From assembly GCF_900113905.1 (NCBI RefSeq), contig NZ_FORC01000002.1, positions 1,102,772-1,166,771 of the forward strand: a DNA stretch of 64,000 nt. Direction: 5' to 3'. Below, piece by piece: positions 1 to 8,168 of this stretch. A program made the translations under genes and the position numbers. Numbering within the stretch: the first letter of the stretch is position 1; every line of letters begins with the position of its first letter. Source of the DNA: Phytopseudomonas argentinensis. Lineage in GTDB: Bacteria; Pseudomonadota; Gammaproteobacteria; Pseudomonadales; Pseudomonadaceae. The notes under the pieces are model-generated. The model was not told where the DNA came from. It saw nothing but the letters and a program-made list of their open reading frames with translations, and ran no database searches.

Positions 1-842
1 GCAAAGCTGCCGTCACGAAAATCGCGCAGCGCCTGCTCGATTTCCTCCCGGCTGTTCATCACGAACGGGCCGTACTGCACGATCGGCTCATGCAACGGCT
101 TGCCGGCGATCAGCAGAACGCCAGCACCCTCGGTACTGTCGATCAGCAGGTCGCCCTGGTCATCCAGGCGTACCAGCCGGCCAGCCTTTACCTCTTGGCT
201 CTGTTGCACCTGCGCGACGCCCTGGTAGACATAGAGCAGGGCGCGGTGGCCCGCGGGCAGTTCAGGGCGCACGCTGCTGCCGGCGGGCAGGCGCAGGTCG
301 AGGATATACGGCTCGGTATGCGGGCGCTGCACGGCGCCAAGCTGGTGGTTTTCGCCCTCTTTGAAGGTGCCGGCAATGACCACCACCTCGACGTTCTGCT
401 CGGTGCGCAGGCGCGGAATCTGCGCGTTGGGGATATCGCGATATTCCGGGTCGGCCATCTTGCTCTCGGCCGGCAGGTTGAGCCACAGCTGGAATCCGCG
501 CATGGCGCCCTGTTCCTGTTCGGGCATTTCGCTATGGATGATTCCGCGCGCAGCGGTCATCCACTGTACGTCGCCGCCTTGCAAGAGGCCGACGTTGCCC
601 AGGTGATCCTCATGGCGCATGCGACCTTCGAGCATGTAGGTGATGGTCTCGAACCCGCGATGGGGGTGGGGCGGAAAGCCGGCAATGTAATCGTCGGCAT
701 TTTCGGTGCTGAACTCGTCGAGCATCAGGAAGGGGTCGAAGCGCTCGATGCCGGCACCACCAATGACCCGATTCAGGCGCACGCCTGCGCCATCGGAAGC
801 GGGCTGGCCCGGTTGCACGGCAAGTATGCGACGTAGGTTCAT
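1..842 (-). CDS. Pirin family protein (3' end beyond window)
   Basis: A minus-strand frame stays open from an ATG at 842 to the window edge, so the C-terminal end is missing. The N-terminus (MNLRRILAVQPGQPASDGAG) runs into the pirin core RVIGGAGIERFDPFLMLDEF. The last visible residues, GPFVMNSREEIEQALRDF, match the usual pirin C-terminus, so only a few residues are lost. Pirins are bicupin, metal-binding proteins; some have quercetinase activity and others act as redox-sensing co-regulators. Nothing here shows which role applies. The long plus-strand frame over the same bases is a GC shadow. Confidence 0.85.
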   Translation of the reverse strand, partial: MNLRRILAVQPGQPASDGAGVRLNRVIGGAGIERFDPFLMLDEFSTENADDYIAGFPPHPHRGFETITYMLEGRMRHEDHLGNVGLLQGGDVQWMTAARGIIHSEMPEQEQGAMRGFQLWLNLPAESKMADPEYRDIPNAQIPRLRTEQNVEVVVIAGTFKEGENHQLGAVQRPHTEPYILDLRLPAGSSVRPELPAGHRALLYVYQGVAQVQQSQEVKAGRLVRLDDQGDLLIDSTEGAGVLLIAGKPLHEPIVQYGPFVMNSREEIEQALRDFRDGSF

Positions 843-939
843 GCTGCAGGCCCTCGTGGATATGCGATGGGCCTATGGTAGGCCAGCGGGGCCAGCAGAT
901 GGATGGGAAAAGATCAGCTCAATGATCGAGAAAATCGAT

Positions 940-973
940 GTGGCTGACGGCGCCGGGTGGCGCCGTCAGGGTT
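940..973 (-). terminator. Rho-independent-type hairpin downstream of mlaA
   Basis: A perfect 11-bp stem (CTGACGGCGCC, 944-954, with its complement 959-969) closes a 4-base GGGT loop just past the mlaA stop. In the minus direction the tail is only loosely T-rich (ATTTT after several bases). It also lies between mlaA and the start of the pirin gene. Confidence 0.55.
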
Positions 974-974
974 T

Positions 975-1751
975 TCACTCGGCGATCTGCAGCTTGCGCG
1001 ACTCGGTATAGAAGAAACGCAGCTTCTCGTACTCGAACGGCGAGTTCAGCTGGCCGTAACGGAAGCTGGTGGTCGAGCGCTGATCGACGCCGCGGAGCAC
1101 GATGATTTCGGGGTGGCTGCTGCTCACCTCGGCAACGTTGAGGTAGTTGACCTGCTGGGCAACGCCGAAGTCCACGACCAGGCCCGAGGTGTCGCGCAGG
1201 TTGGAGGGGCCGAGGATCGGCAGCATGAGGTAGGGGCCGGCAGGTGCGCCGTAGAAGCCCAGGGTCTGGCCGAAATCCTCGCGCTGTTTGGGCAGGCCCA
1301 TGAGGGTCGCCGGATCCCAGAGGCCGGCTACGCCGAGCGTGGTGTTGAACAGCAGGCGGGCAGTGGTGTTCAGGGCCCGCTGGCCTTTCAACTGTAGTGC
1401 GCTGTTGACCAGGTTGGGCACGTCGCCCAGGTTGCTGAAGAAGTTGGTCACGCCCTTTTGCACGAAACCCGGCGTGACGTAGCGGTACCCGTCGACCACG
1501 GGCAGGAACACCCACTCATCGAAGCGGTAGTTGAAGTGATAGACACGGCGGTTCCACGACTCCAGGGGGTCGTGAATTTCCAGCGCCGACAGCGTCGAAC
1601 GCTCGAATTCACGCTGGTTAAGGCCCGGGTTGAACTTGAGCTCCTTGAGCGGTTGCTTGAAGCCATCGTCCTCGACGGTGGTCTGCGCGGAAACGGCGCC
1701 GCAGCTCAACAGGGCAGCGAACAGTGCGAGAGCAGGAAAGGACTTAGCCAC
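975..1751 (-). CDS. mlaA: MlaA/VacJ outer-membrane lipoprotein
   Basis: 258 aa. MlaA is the outer-membrane component of the Mla phospholipid retrograde transport system; it removes mislocalised phospholipid from the outer leaflet and passes it to MlaC. The N-terminus has a signal peptide with a possible lipobox ending LLSC (Cys about residue 17). The core carries family motifs: DPLESWNRRVYHFNYRFDEW, then VTNFFSNLGDVPNLVNSALQ, and GVAGLWDPATLMGLP. The protein ends soon after the family domain. It overlaps the upstream hydrolase gene (1744-3042) by 8 bases, so the two are probably co-transcribed and translationally coupled. Confidence 0.9.
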   Translation of the reverse strand: MAKSFPALALFAALLSCGAVSAQTTVEDDGFKQPLKELKFNPGLNQREFERSTLSALEIHDPLESWNRRVYHFNYRFDEWVFLPVVDGYRYVTPGFVQKGVTNFFSNLGDVPNLVNSALQLKGQRALNTTARLLFNTTLGVAGLWDPATLMGLPKQREDFGQTLGFYGAPAGPYLMLPILGPSNLRDTSGLVVDFGVAQQVNYLNVAEVSSSHPEIIVLRGVDQRSTTSFRYGQLNSPFEYEKLRFFYTESRKLQIAE

Positions 1752-3042
1752 GGAAGAACTCCAACATGTCGTTGCTGTTGACGCGGTAATTGAGGTTGCC
1801 GCAATGGCCGCCGTAGGGGTAGACGGTCAAACGGTCGCCCAGGGTGCGGCGCAGGAAGCCGAGGTCGCCCGGGCCGAGGATCACATCGTCGGCGTTGTGC
1901 ATCACGGCAATTTTCGGGCTGCTCTTCAGGTAGTCCTCGATGCCGTACAGGCTGACCTCGTTGATCAGCTGGGCCATGCTGCCACCGTCATAGCGAGCCC
2001 GCCACATGGGGATCAGCTGTTCGGTCATGTAGCAGTCGAAATCGCATTGCAGGGCGCGGCGAAAGAACGGCGTCAGGCTGGTGCCTTCGCCGATCGGGTA
2101 GTCGACCGGGGTGATCAGGCCGCGGCGGTTGATCAGGTCCGAGGTAAAGGCGATGTCGGCGGCCGAGAAGCGAAACGAGGTGCCGATCAGCATGGCCAGC
2201 TGTTCGTTGCTCAGGTGCTGCCTGGACTGCTGGAAGTCGTAGAGCAGGGCATCGTTGATGTCCACGTAGCCCTTCTGCTGGAAGTAGCGGGTCAGCTTGG
2301 CCAATACCAGTTCGTAGAAGGTGGTGCGGTTGGTGATCCCTTTCACCTCGGTCTGGACCAGGCGATCCAGGTTGGTGATCGAGGTGTACAGGTTGACCGG
2401 CGGGTTGAGCATCAGCACGCGCTTGAAGTTGAAGCTGCGGCGGGTTTCATCCAGCTGGCTGACGAACGCCGCGTGCAGGGCGCCAAGGCTGTAGCCGGTC
2501 AGGTAGAAGTCGGTGACCTGCAGGCGCGGATGCTGGGCGCGCACCGCCTGCATCGCGCGATACAGGTCTTCGGCGTCGTCGCGGCTGATGCCCGGTGTGG
2601 CGAAGCGCGAGGCGGAGGTCATGAAGTCATAGCTGGTCGGCGACGACAGCTGTACGACATGGTAGCCGGCGCCGTAGAAGAGTTTCTTCAGGTATTCGGG
2701 GGTGCTGCTGGAATAGTGCGCGCCAGTACCGGCGATGATGAAGATCAGCGGCGCGGGACCACTCTGCTCGGCCAGCCGGTAGCGCATCTTGGTGACGGCC
2801 CAGAAGTTGGCCGGCAGCTGGAACTCGCGCTCCGGGCGCAGGCGAACCTGATAGTCGCCTTGCTTGATGTCCGCATCTTCCGGCAGTTCCGGGCGCAGCT
2901 CAGGTGGCGTGGTGGCGATGGTCGCTTCAAAGGCATTGGTCAGCGGATAGCCATAGGTCTGCGCATCGATGTCGGCGGCCAACAGGGGGGCGCTGAGCAA
3001 CAGGGTGCCGAGCAGGACTGCAAGACGGGGAATGAAAGACAT
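1744..3042 (-). CDS. Exported alpha/beta-hydrolase-fold protein
   Basis: 432 aa. The first 23 residues form a signal peptide (hydrophobic core LAVLLGTLLLSAPLLA), so the protein is periplasmic or envelope-associated. The nucleophile elbow GYSLG (Ser185) sits in LTGYSLGALHAAF. Likely acid and base residues follow in NADDVILGP and in YGGHCGN near the C-terminus. This is a full serine-hydrolase triad by sequence, but the substrate is unknown. Overlap with mlaA suggests a link to envelope lipid homeostasis; that is inference from position only. Confidence 0.75.
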   Translation of the reverse strand: MSFIPRLAVLLGTLLLSAPLLAADIDAQTYGYPLTNAFEATIATTPPELRPELPEDADIKQGDYQVRLRPEREFQLPANFWAVTKMRYRLAEQSGPAPLIFIIAGTGAHYSSSTPEYLKKLFYGAGYHVVQLSSPTSYDFMTSASRFATPGISRDDAEDLYRAMQAVRAQHPRLQVTDFYLTGYSLGALHAAFVSQLDETRRSFNFKRVLMLNPPVNLYTSITNLDRLVQTEVKGITNRTTFYELVLAKLTRYFQQKGYVDINDALLYDFQQSRQHLSNEQLAMLIGTSFRFSAADIAFTSDLINRRGLITPVDYPIGEGTSLTPFFRRALQCDFDCYMTEQLIPMWRARYDGGSMAQLINEVSLYGIEDYLKSSPKIAVMHNADDVILGPGDLGFLRRTLGDRLTVYPYGGHCGNLNYRVNSNDMLEFFRG

Positions 3043-3306
3043 ACAAGATCCCTTTGGAAGAGAACATTCTTTTCAGATGTAGGGCCGGCGAGCCGGTGCT
3101 TTCGGCATCAGCCGCGATGACTAGGACAATCACCGTTGTATCAAAGTGCCATGGGAAATTCTGCCATGCTGCAGGCGGCTGTGCCAGATCGCCGAACGCC
3201 CGGCAACGACGCCTTTCATGGGCCTCTGCGCAGCGAGGATTTGTCGCTTGCATCCGCCTGCCGGGGGATTATGCTGAGCGCCGTTTTCACGTCTCTGGAG
3301 TGCAGC

Positions 3307-3681
3307 ATGCCCCGTCGTTTATCCATCGTTGCCTTGGTGATCGTTGCGCTCCTGTGCGTGATCGCCAGTTATGCGTTGCGCTACCTGCTCATGGAGGGCG
3401 ATCAGTGGGTCGGCCGCTGTGTCGAAGACCCCGCCAACCTGGCCTGCCAGGTGCGCGCCACCCTTGGCTGGATGATTCACCTGCGGGTCATTGCCTGGGC
3501 GGCACTGGGCTGTGCGCTGCTGGCGTTCGTGCTGCCGGGTGTCTGGGGCTGGCGCCTGGCGGTGCCGGGGCTGCTGCTCGGTTTGCCGGCGCTGGCGCTG
3601 TACACCGCGAGCCTGGCGGTATTCGCGGTGGTTCTGGCATTGCTGCGTCTGGTGCGTGCCCCAGCGGTTACGGCGCGCTGA
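3307..3681 (+). CDS. Small multi-pass membrane protein, unknown function
   Basis: 124 aa, taken from the ATG at 3307, which is preceded by GGAG at 3297-3300 within CTGGAGTGCAGC. Three hydrophobic segments are visible: about residues 5-22 (IVALVIVALLCVIASYA), 53-75 and 79-105. A short loop with two Cys (RCVEDPANLACQ) lies between the first and second segments and would be periplasmic if the N-terminus is inside. No family was recognised. It converges with the GH17 gene on the other strand. Confidence 0.6.
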   Translation: MPRRLSIVALVIVALLCVIASYALRYLLMEGDQWVGRCVEDPANLACQVRATLGWMIHLRVIAWAALGCALLAFVLPGVWGWRLAVPGLLLGLPALALYTASLAVFAVVLALLRLVRAPAVTAR

Positions 3682-3687
3682 AAGGCT

Positions 3688-3714
3688 GGACGCTGCATCG
3701 TCGGTGCAGCGTCC
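3688..3714. terminator. Hairpin between convergent genes
   Basis: A perfect 10-bp stem (GGACGCTGCA with TGCAGCGTCC) and a 7-base loop lie between the stops of the small membrane protein (3681) and the GH17 gene (3724). Neither side has a strong T-run, so a bidirectional terminator is plausible but not certain. Confidence 0.45.
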
Positions 3715-3723
3715 GGAACGGGA

Positions 3724-5280
3724 CTAGCGGTTTTTCGAGTGGCGCAAGCTGCGCCACAGTGCAGCTGCCAGCAGCGCGCTGGTGATCGCCCAGCCGATGG
3801 CCTGCAGGTTGTCCGGGGTTTCCTCGTAAAGCTGCGGCACTATGCCGGCGGCAATCAGTATCGCCAGCAGGGCGATTTCCCGCCGTGGCCCGGCTACCGG
3901 GCGCAGCAGGTAGACCAGTGCCGGCAACAGCAGGGCGGCGCTGGGGAAGCTGCGATAGCGCGCATCGGTCACCATCGCCAGCATCATCACCGCGCCGGCG
4001 AAACCGGCTGCCGCCAGCCACCAGCCGGCACGCTGCTCCAGCCAGCCAAAGGCCTGGGCACGCCAGCCCTGCGCCGTGGACAGGGCCAGCGCGGCATGGG
4101 CCAGTACCAGCAGGTTGAGGGCGAGCAGGGCGCCAGCCCACAGCCATTCGCCGACGTAGCGGCTGGTCACCCAGGCCAGCTCCGCCCACAGGCCGATACA
4201 GGCGGCGCCCAATGCAGCCACTAACGGCAGCAGTACGGCGTTGCGCGTCGAACTCGGGCGACCCCCGACCAGCAGGCCGAAGGCCAGAACGCCAGCGCTG
4301 ATGGCCAGCCACAGTGGCCAGTGGGGCAGGTTGGAGACCGGCCCGGCGAGGATCGACTTGTCCTGGCGGTCTGCATCGTAGAGGCCCCAGAAGCCGCCCA
4401 CTGCACCTTCGCTGACGCGCTTCCAGGGTTGGTCGAAGGCTTCGATCAGGTTGTAGCGCCAGCCGTGCTGCTCGGCCAGGGCGACGAAACCGCGGATGAA
4501 GGTTGCCTGGTTGACGCGGCTGGGCACCGCGGTTTCCCGCTGGCGGCCTTCGCTGGGCCAGCCGGTCTCGCCGATCATGATGTCCTTGGGCGCGAACTGC
4601 TTGCCGAACAGCTCGCGTACCTCGGTCACTTCATGCAGGGCCGCGTCGATGCCGGCCGGGTTGTCTTCCCAGTACGGCAGCAGGTGAATGGTGATGAAAT
4701 CCACCGCTGGCGCGACTTCCGGGTGCTTGAGCCAGAACTCCCAGACGTCGGCATAGGTGACGGGCTGGCTGATCTCGGCCTTGACCTGGTTGATCAGCTC
4801 GACCAGCTGCCCGCCGGTGACTTCCTTGCGCAGCAAGGCTTCGTTGCCGACGATCACCGCCTCGACCACATCCGGATTTTCCTTGGCCAGCTTGATCAGG
4901 CCCTGGATCTCGATGGCCGTGTCATGCGGGTTACGGCTGACCCAGGCACCGGTGATCAGCTTCAGGCCATGCTTGCGGGCCAGCTCCGGCAGCTTCTCCA
5001 GGCCAGTGACTGAATAGGTGCGGATGCATTGAAAGCGCTCGGCCAGCAGCGCCAGGTCGGTGTCCATCTGCTCCGGGTGGATCTGCAGGGGCAGGTCGAA
5101 TGGCGACTGGTCCTTGCCGAACGGGGTGTAGGACGCGCACTGCAGCTTGTGGGTCGGCGTGGCCGCGTCGGCCAGCACCACCGGCTTGCCGATGGTTTGC
5201 CAGAGGCTGCCCAGCGCGAGGAAACCGACGATGCAGGCACAGAGATACGGGAGCAGGGGGAAGCGGGCGGTGGCGGGCAT
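3724..5280 (-). CDS. GH17-family glucan hydrolase/transferase with membrane C-terminus
   Basis: 518 aa. One N-terminal hydrophobic segment (about 10-30) acts as an anchor or signal. Residues about 45-320 form a glycoside hydrolase family 17 barrel. The acid/base Glu is in VIVGNEALL (E147) and the nucleophile in IMIGETGWPSEG (E238), with the family RTYS and IHLLPYWED segments between. From about residue 323 there are about seven hydrophobic helices. Homologues in pseudomonads are often labelled beta-(1,6)-glucan synthase; GH17 chemistry acts on beta-1,3-glucans, either by hydrolysis or by transglycosylation. A role in cyclic or periplasmic glucan branching is plausible but not shown. Confidence 0.8.
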   Translation of the reverse strand: MPATARFPLLPYLCACIVGFLALGSLWQTIGKPVVLADAATPTHKLQCASYTPFGKDQSPFDLPLQIHPEQMDTDLALLAERFQCIRTYSVTGLEKLPELARKHGLKLITGAWVSRNPHDTAIEIQGLIKLAKENPDVVEAVIVGNEALLRKEVTGGQLVELINQVKAEISQPVTYADVWEFWLKHPEVAPAVDFITIHLLPYWEDNPAGIDAALHEVTEVRELFGKQFAPKDIMIGETGWPSEGRQRETAVPSRVNQATFIRGFVALAEQHGWRYNLIEAFDQPWKRVSEGAVGGFWGLYDADRQDKSILAGPVSNLPHWPLWLAISAGVLAFGLLVGGRPSSTRNAVLLPLVAALGAACIGLWAELAWVTSRYVGEWLWAGALLALNLLVLAHAALALSTAQGWRAQAFGWLEQRAGWWLAAAGFAGAVMMLAMVTDARYRSFPSAALLLPALVYLLRPVAGPRREIALLAILIAAGIVPQLYEETPDNLQAIGWAITSALLAAALWRSLRHSKNR

Positions 5281-5369
5281 GGTCGAACACGCGTGGTAAT
5301 GGAGACGCGCATCTTAGCGGCGAGCAGGGGCTTTAGATAGACGCGGAAAAAGTAGTTACAAAGGTGCCT

Positions 5370-5397
5370 TTGACGGGGCGTTCAGACTGGCTATTTT
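5370..5397 (+). promoter_or_regulatory. Candidate sigma-70 promoter for the comEA-like gene
   Basis: TTGACG at 5370-5375 and TATTTT at 5392-5397 are separated by 16 bases, upstream of the helix-hairpin-helix gene. Read by eye only. Confidence 0.35.
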
Positions 5398-5462
5398 CAT
5401 CGTGCGGCGTGAGGAACACCCGCGTCGCTCAACTCGAGTGGAACTTACAGAGGATGTTGATC

Positions 5463-5789
5463 ATGCTGAAAACTACCCTGCAAGCCCTGCTGTTTTCCGT
5501 AGTTGCCAGTGCCTCATTGCTGGCCAGCGCCAACGAGGCGGCGAAGACGCCGGCTTCCGAGCCGGTGGCCCAGCAAGTGGCCGAACTCAATCCCATCAAC
5601 CTCAATACTGCCGACGCCGAGACCCTGCAGCGCGAACTCAGTGGCGTTGGCGCGGTGAAGGCACAGGCCATCGTCGCTTATCGCGATACCCATGGTGACT
5701 TTGCCTCGGTAGACGAGCTGCTCGAAGTCAAGGGCATCGGTGAAGCCCTGCTCGAACGCAACCGCGACAAGCTGACCGTCAGCCAGTAA
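5463..5789 (+). CDS. ComEA-like secreted helix-hairpin-helix protein
   Basis: 108 aa from the ATG at 5463, with AGAGG about nine bases upstream; an in-frame ATG at 5454 is less well placed. A signal peptide (about 1-23) ends at ASAN. The rest is the ComEA C-terminal domain: the INLNTADAETLQREL and GVGAVKAQAIVAYR hairpins, then FASVDELLEVKGIGEALLE. ComEA-type proteins bind double-stranded DNA in the periplasm during natural uptake. Short soluble forms like this are widespread in pseudomonads and are not proof of competence. A terminator follows directly. Confidence 0.85.
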   Translation: MLKTTLQALLFSVVASASLLASANEAAKTPASEPVAQQVAELNPINLNTADAETLQRELSGVGAVKAQAIVAYRDTHGDFASVDELLEVKGIGEALLERNRDKLTVSQ

Positions 5790-5803
5790 CTGTTGGTGCC
5801 CAG

Positions 5804-5836
5804 GCCGCGCCTGTTTCGCGAGGCGCGGCTTTTTTA
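5804..5836 (+). terminator. Rho-independent terminator after comEA-like gene
   Basis: Stem GCCGCGCC (5804-5811) pairs with GGCGCGGC (5822-5829) across a 10-base loop and is followed by a T-run at 5830-5835. Confidence 0.8.
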
Positions 5837-5944
5837 TGGGCAATGGATTGTCGTCATCACGGCGCGTTCGGCCTCGGTGGCCAAAGCTGGCGCGTTTTCT
5901 GCTTCGCTCACCAGGCGAGCATAGATTTTATGGCGCTCTGGTAG

Positions 5945-5961
5945 TTGGCACCCTTGTTGCA
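5945..5961 (+). promoter_or_regulatory. Sigma-54 (RpoN) promoter of the fliE operon
   Basis: TTGGCACCCTTGTTGCA matches the -24/-12 consensus TGGCAC-N5-TTGCW exactly, with GG at 5947-5948 and GC at 5959-5960. It lies about 59 bases before the fliE ATG. Class II/III flagellar operons of Pseudomonas use RpoN with FleQ or FleR as activator. Confidence 0.85.
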
Positions 5962-6019
5962 AATACCCTTAGCAAAGCACTCGCGGCGTCAAAAAACCGC
6001 GGTCAGTGGAGGAAGGGTC

Positions 6020-6349
6020 ATGAGTCAGGGTGTCGCGTTCAATCGTCTTATGCTGGAAATGCGCTCCATGCAGGCCGAGGCCATGGCGCGCAAGCCGGCT
6101 GCGCCCCAGGCTCAGGAAGTTGGCGCGCCGAGCTTCTCGGACATGCTCGGCCAGGCGGTGAACAAGGTCAGCGAGACTCAGCAGGCCGCCGGCCAGCTGG
6201 CCACGGCCTTCGAAATGGGCCAGAGCGGCGTCGACCTCACCGACGTGATGATCGCTTCACAGAAATCCAGTGTTTCCTTCCAGGCCATGACCCAGGTGCG
6301 CAACAAGCTGGTTCAGGCGTATCAAGACATCATGCAGATGCCGGTTTAA
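6020..6349 (+). CDS. fliE: Flagellar hook-basal body protein FliE
   Basis: 109 aa. FliE joins the MS-ring to the proximal rod and is among the first substrates of the export gate. The C-terminal half carries the family signature ([37 protein letters not shown]), and the length is normal. The start at 6020 has GGAGGAAGG just upstream. First gene of the fliEFGHIJ operon behind a clear sigma-54 promoter; fliF follows after 16 bases. Confidence 0.95.
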   Translation: MSQGVAFNRLMLEMRSMQAEAMARKPAAPQAQEVGAPSFSDMLGQAVNKVSETQQAAGQLATAFEMGQSGVDLTDVMIASQKSSVSFQAMTQVRNKLVQAYQDIMQMPV

Positions 6350-6365
6350 GGGGTAGCTTTCGATC

Positions 6366-8168
6366 ATGGCCGACGCACTCGCCGCAAACGTACCCGCCAC
6401 CGCAGCCGACAACGCGCCGAAGAAGCCGCTGTTGGGCCTGACCTTTCTGGAAAACCTCTCCGACATGCCGTTGCTACGCCAGGCCGGCCTGCTGGTTGGC
6501 CTGGCCGCCAGCGTGGCAATCGGCTTTGCCGTGGTGCTGTGGTCCCAGCAGCCTGACTACAAGCCGTTGTATGGCAGCCTTGAAGGCATGGATGCGCGTG
6601 GGGTTATGGAAACCCTGACCGCCGCCAACATCGAATACACCGTCGAGCCGAACTCCGGGGCCTTGCTGGTCAAGTCTTCCGACCTGGCCCAGGCGCGCAT
6701 TCGCCTGGCCTCCGCTGGCGTGGCACCGACCGATACCAGCATCGGTTTCGAGATTCTCGACAAGGAGCAGGGCCTGGGCACCAGCCAGTTCATGGAGGCG
6801 ACCCGCTACCGTCGCGGCCTGGAAGGCGAGCTGGCGCGTACCGTATCGAGCCTGAACAACGTCAAGGCCGCCCGCGTTCACCTGGCGATCCCGAAGAGTT
6901 CGGTATTCGTGCGCGACGAGCGCAAGCCCAGCGCCTCGGTGCTGGTCGAGCTGTATGCCGGGCGCAGCCTGGAGCCCAGCCAGGTGATGGCGATCGTCAA
7001 CCTGGTGGCCAGCAGCGTGCCGGAAATGGACAAGGGCCAGGTCACCGTGGTCGACCAGAAGGGCAATCTGCTGTCCGACCAGCAGGAGATGTCCGAGCTG
7101 AGCATGGCCGGCAAGCAGTTCGACTACAGCCGCCGCATGGAAAGCCTGTTCACCCAGCGCGTGCACAACATCCTGCAGCCGGTGCTGGGCGTGGGCCGCT
7201 ACAAGGCCGAAGTGTCCGCGGATGTGGACTTCAGCGCCGTCGAGTCGACCTCGGAAACCTTCAACCCGGATCAGCCGGCACTGCGCAGCGAGCAGCAGGT
7301 CAACGAACAGCGCAGCAGCGGCAGCGGCCCCCAGGGTGTACCTGGCGCGCTGAGCAACCAGCCGCCTGGCCCGGCTACCGCACCGCAACAGGCTGGCGGC
7401 GCCGCAGCGCCTGGCGGTCCGATCGCCCCCGGTCAGCCGCTGGTGGATGCCAATGGCCAGCAGATCATGGATCCGGCCACTGGCCAGCCGATGCTGGCGC
7501 CGTATCCGGCCGACAAGCGTGACCAGTCGACCCGTAACTTCGAACTCGATCGCCAGGTCAGCTACACCAAGCAGCAACAGGGTCGCCTGCGCCGGCTTTC
7601 CGTCGCCGTGGTGGTGGATGACCAGATGCGTGTCGACCCAGCCACCGGTGAAGCCACCCGGGTGCCATGGACCAGCGATGACCTGGCGCGCTTCACCCGC
7701 CTGGTGCAGGACTCGGTCGGTTTCGATGCCAGCCGCGGTGACAGCGTCAGCGTGATCAACACCCCGTTCAGCAGCGAAACCGCCGAAGTGATCGAGGTGC
7801 CGTGGTACCAGAGCGAGCTGTTCCTGATGGCCATGGGCGGGCTCAAGTCGCTGTTCCCGGCACTGCTGATCTTCCTGCTGGTGTGGTTCGTGCTCCGTCC
7901 GGTGCTCAACAACATCGCTGGCGGCGGCAAGGGCAAGGATCTGGCCCTGGCGGGTGGCGGCCGTGATGGCGACGTCGACCTGGGCGAAATGGGCGGCATG
8001 GATGGCCTGGCCTCTGATCGGGTAAGCCTCGGCGGGCCGCAAAGCATTATGTTGCCGAGCCCGAGCGAGGGGTATGATGCACAACTCAACGCGATCAAGA
8101 GTCTGGTCGCCGAGGATCCGGGCCGCGTCGCCCAGGTAGTCAAAGACTGGATCAATGCCGATGAATGA
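6366..8168 (+). CDS. fliF: Flagellar MS-ring protein FliF
   Basis: 600 aa. FliF forms the inner-membrane MS-ring on which the motor is assembled. There is one transmembrane helix at about residues 38-58 (GLLVGLAASVAIGFAVVLW) and a second at about 482-510 (LKSLFPALLIFLLVWFVLRP). Between them lie the ring-building motifs, including ATRYRRGLEGELARTVSSL and ARVHLAIPKSSVF. A low-complexity Pro/Gly/Ala insert at about 320-380 is typical. The C-terminal tail (LNAIKSLVAEDPGRVAQVVKDW) is the FliG-binding segment. It overlaps fliG. Confidence 0.97.
   Translation: MADALAANVPATAADNAPKKPLLGLTFLENLSDMPLLRQAGLLVGLAASVAIGFAVVLWSQQPDYKPLYGSLEGMDARGVMETLTAANIEYTVEPNSGALLVKSSDLAQARIRLASAGVAPTDTSIGFEILDKEQGLGTSQFMEATRYRRGLEGELARTVSSLNNVKAARVHLAIPKSSVFVRDERKPSASVLVELYAGRSLEPSQVMAIVNLVASSVPEMDKGQVTVVDQKGNLLSDQQEMSELSMAGKQFDYSRRMESLFTQRVHNILQPVLGVGRYKAEVSADVDFSAVESTSETFNPDQPALRSEQQVNEQRSSGSGPQGVPGALSNQPPGPATAPQQAGGAAAPGGPIAPGQPLVDANGQQIMDPATGQPMLAPYPADKRDQSTRNFELDRQVSYTKQQQGRLRRLSVAVVVDDQMRVDPATGEATRVPWTSDDLARFTRLVQDSVGFDASRGDSVSVINTPFSSETAEVIEVPWYQSELFLMAMGGLKSLFPALLIFLLVWFVLRPVLNNIAGGGKGKDLALAGGGRDGDVDLGEMGGMDGLASDRVSLGGPQSIMLPSPSEGYDAQLNAIKSLVAEDPGRVAQVVKDWINADE

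Noticed and set aside
1630..3120. Long plus-strand frames opposite mlaA and the hydrolase
   Set aside because: Shadow of GC-rich genes; no family similarity and no start context.
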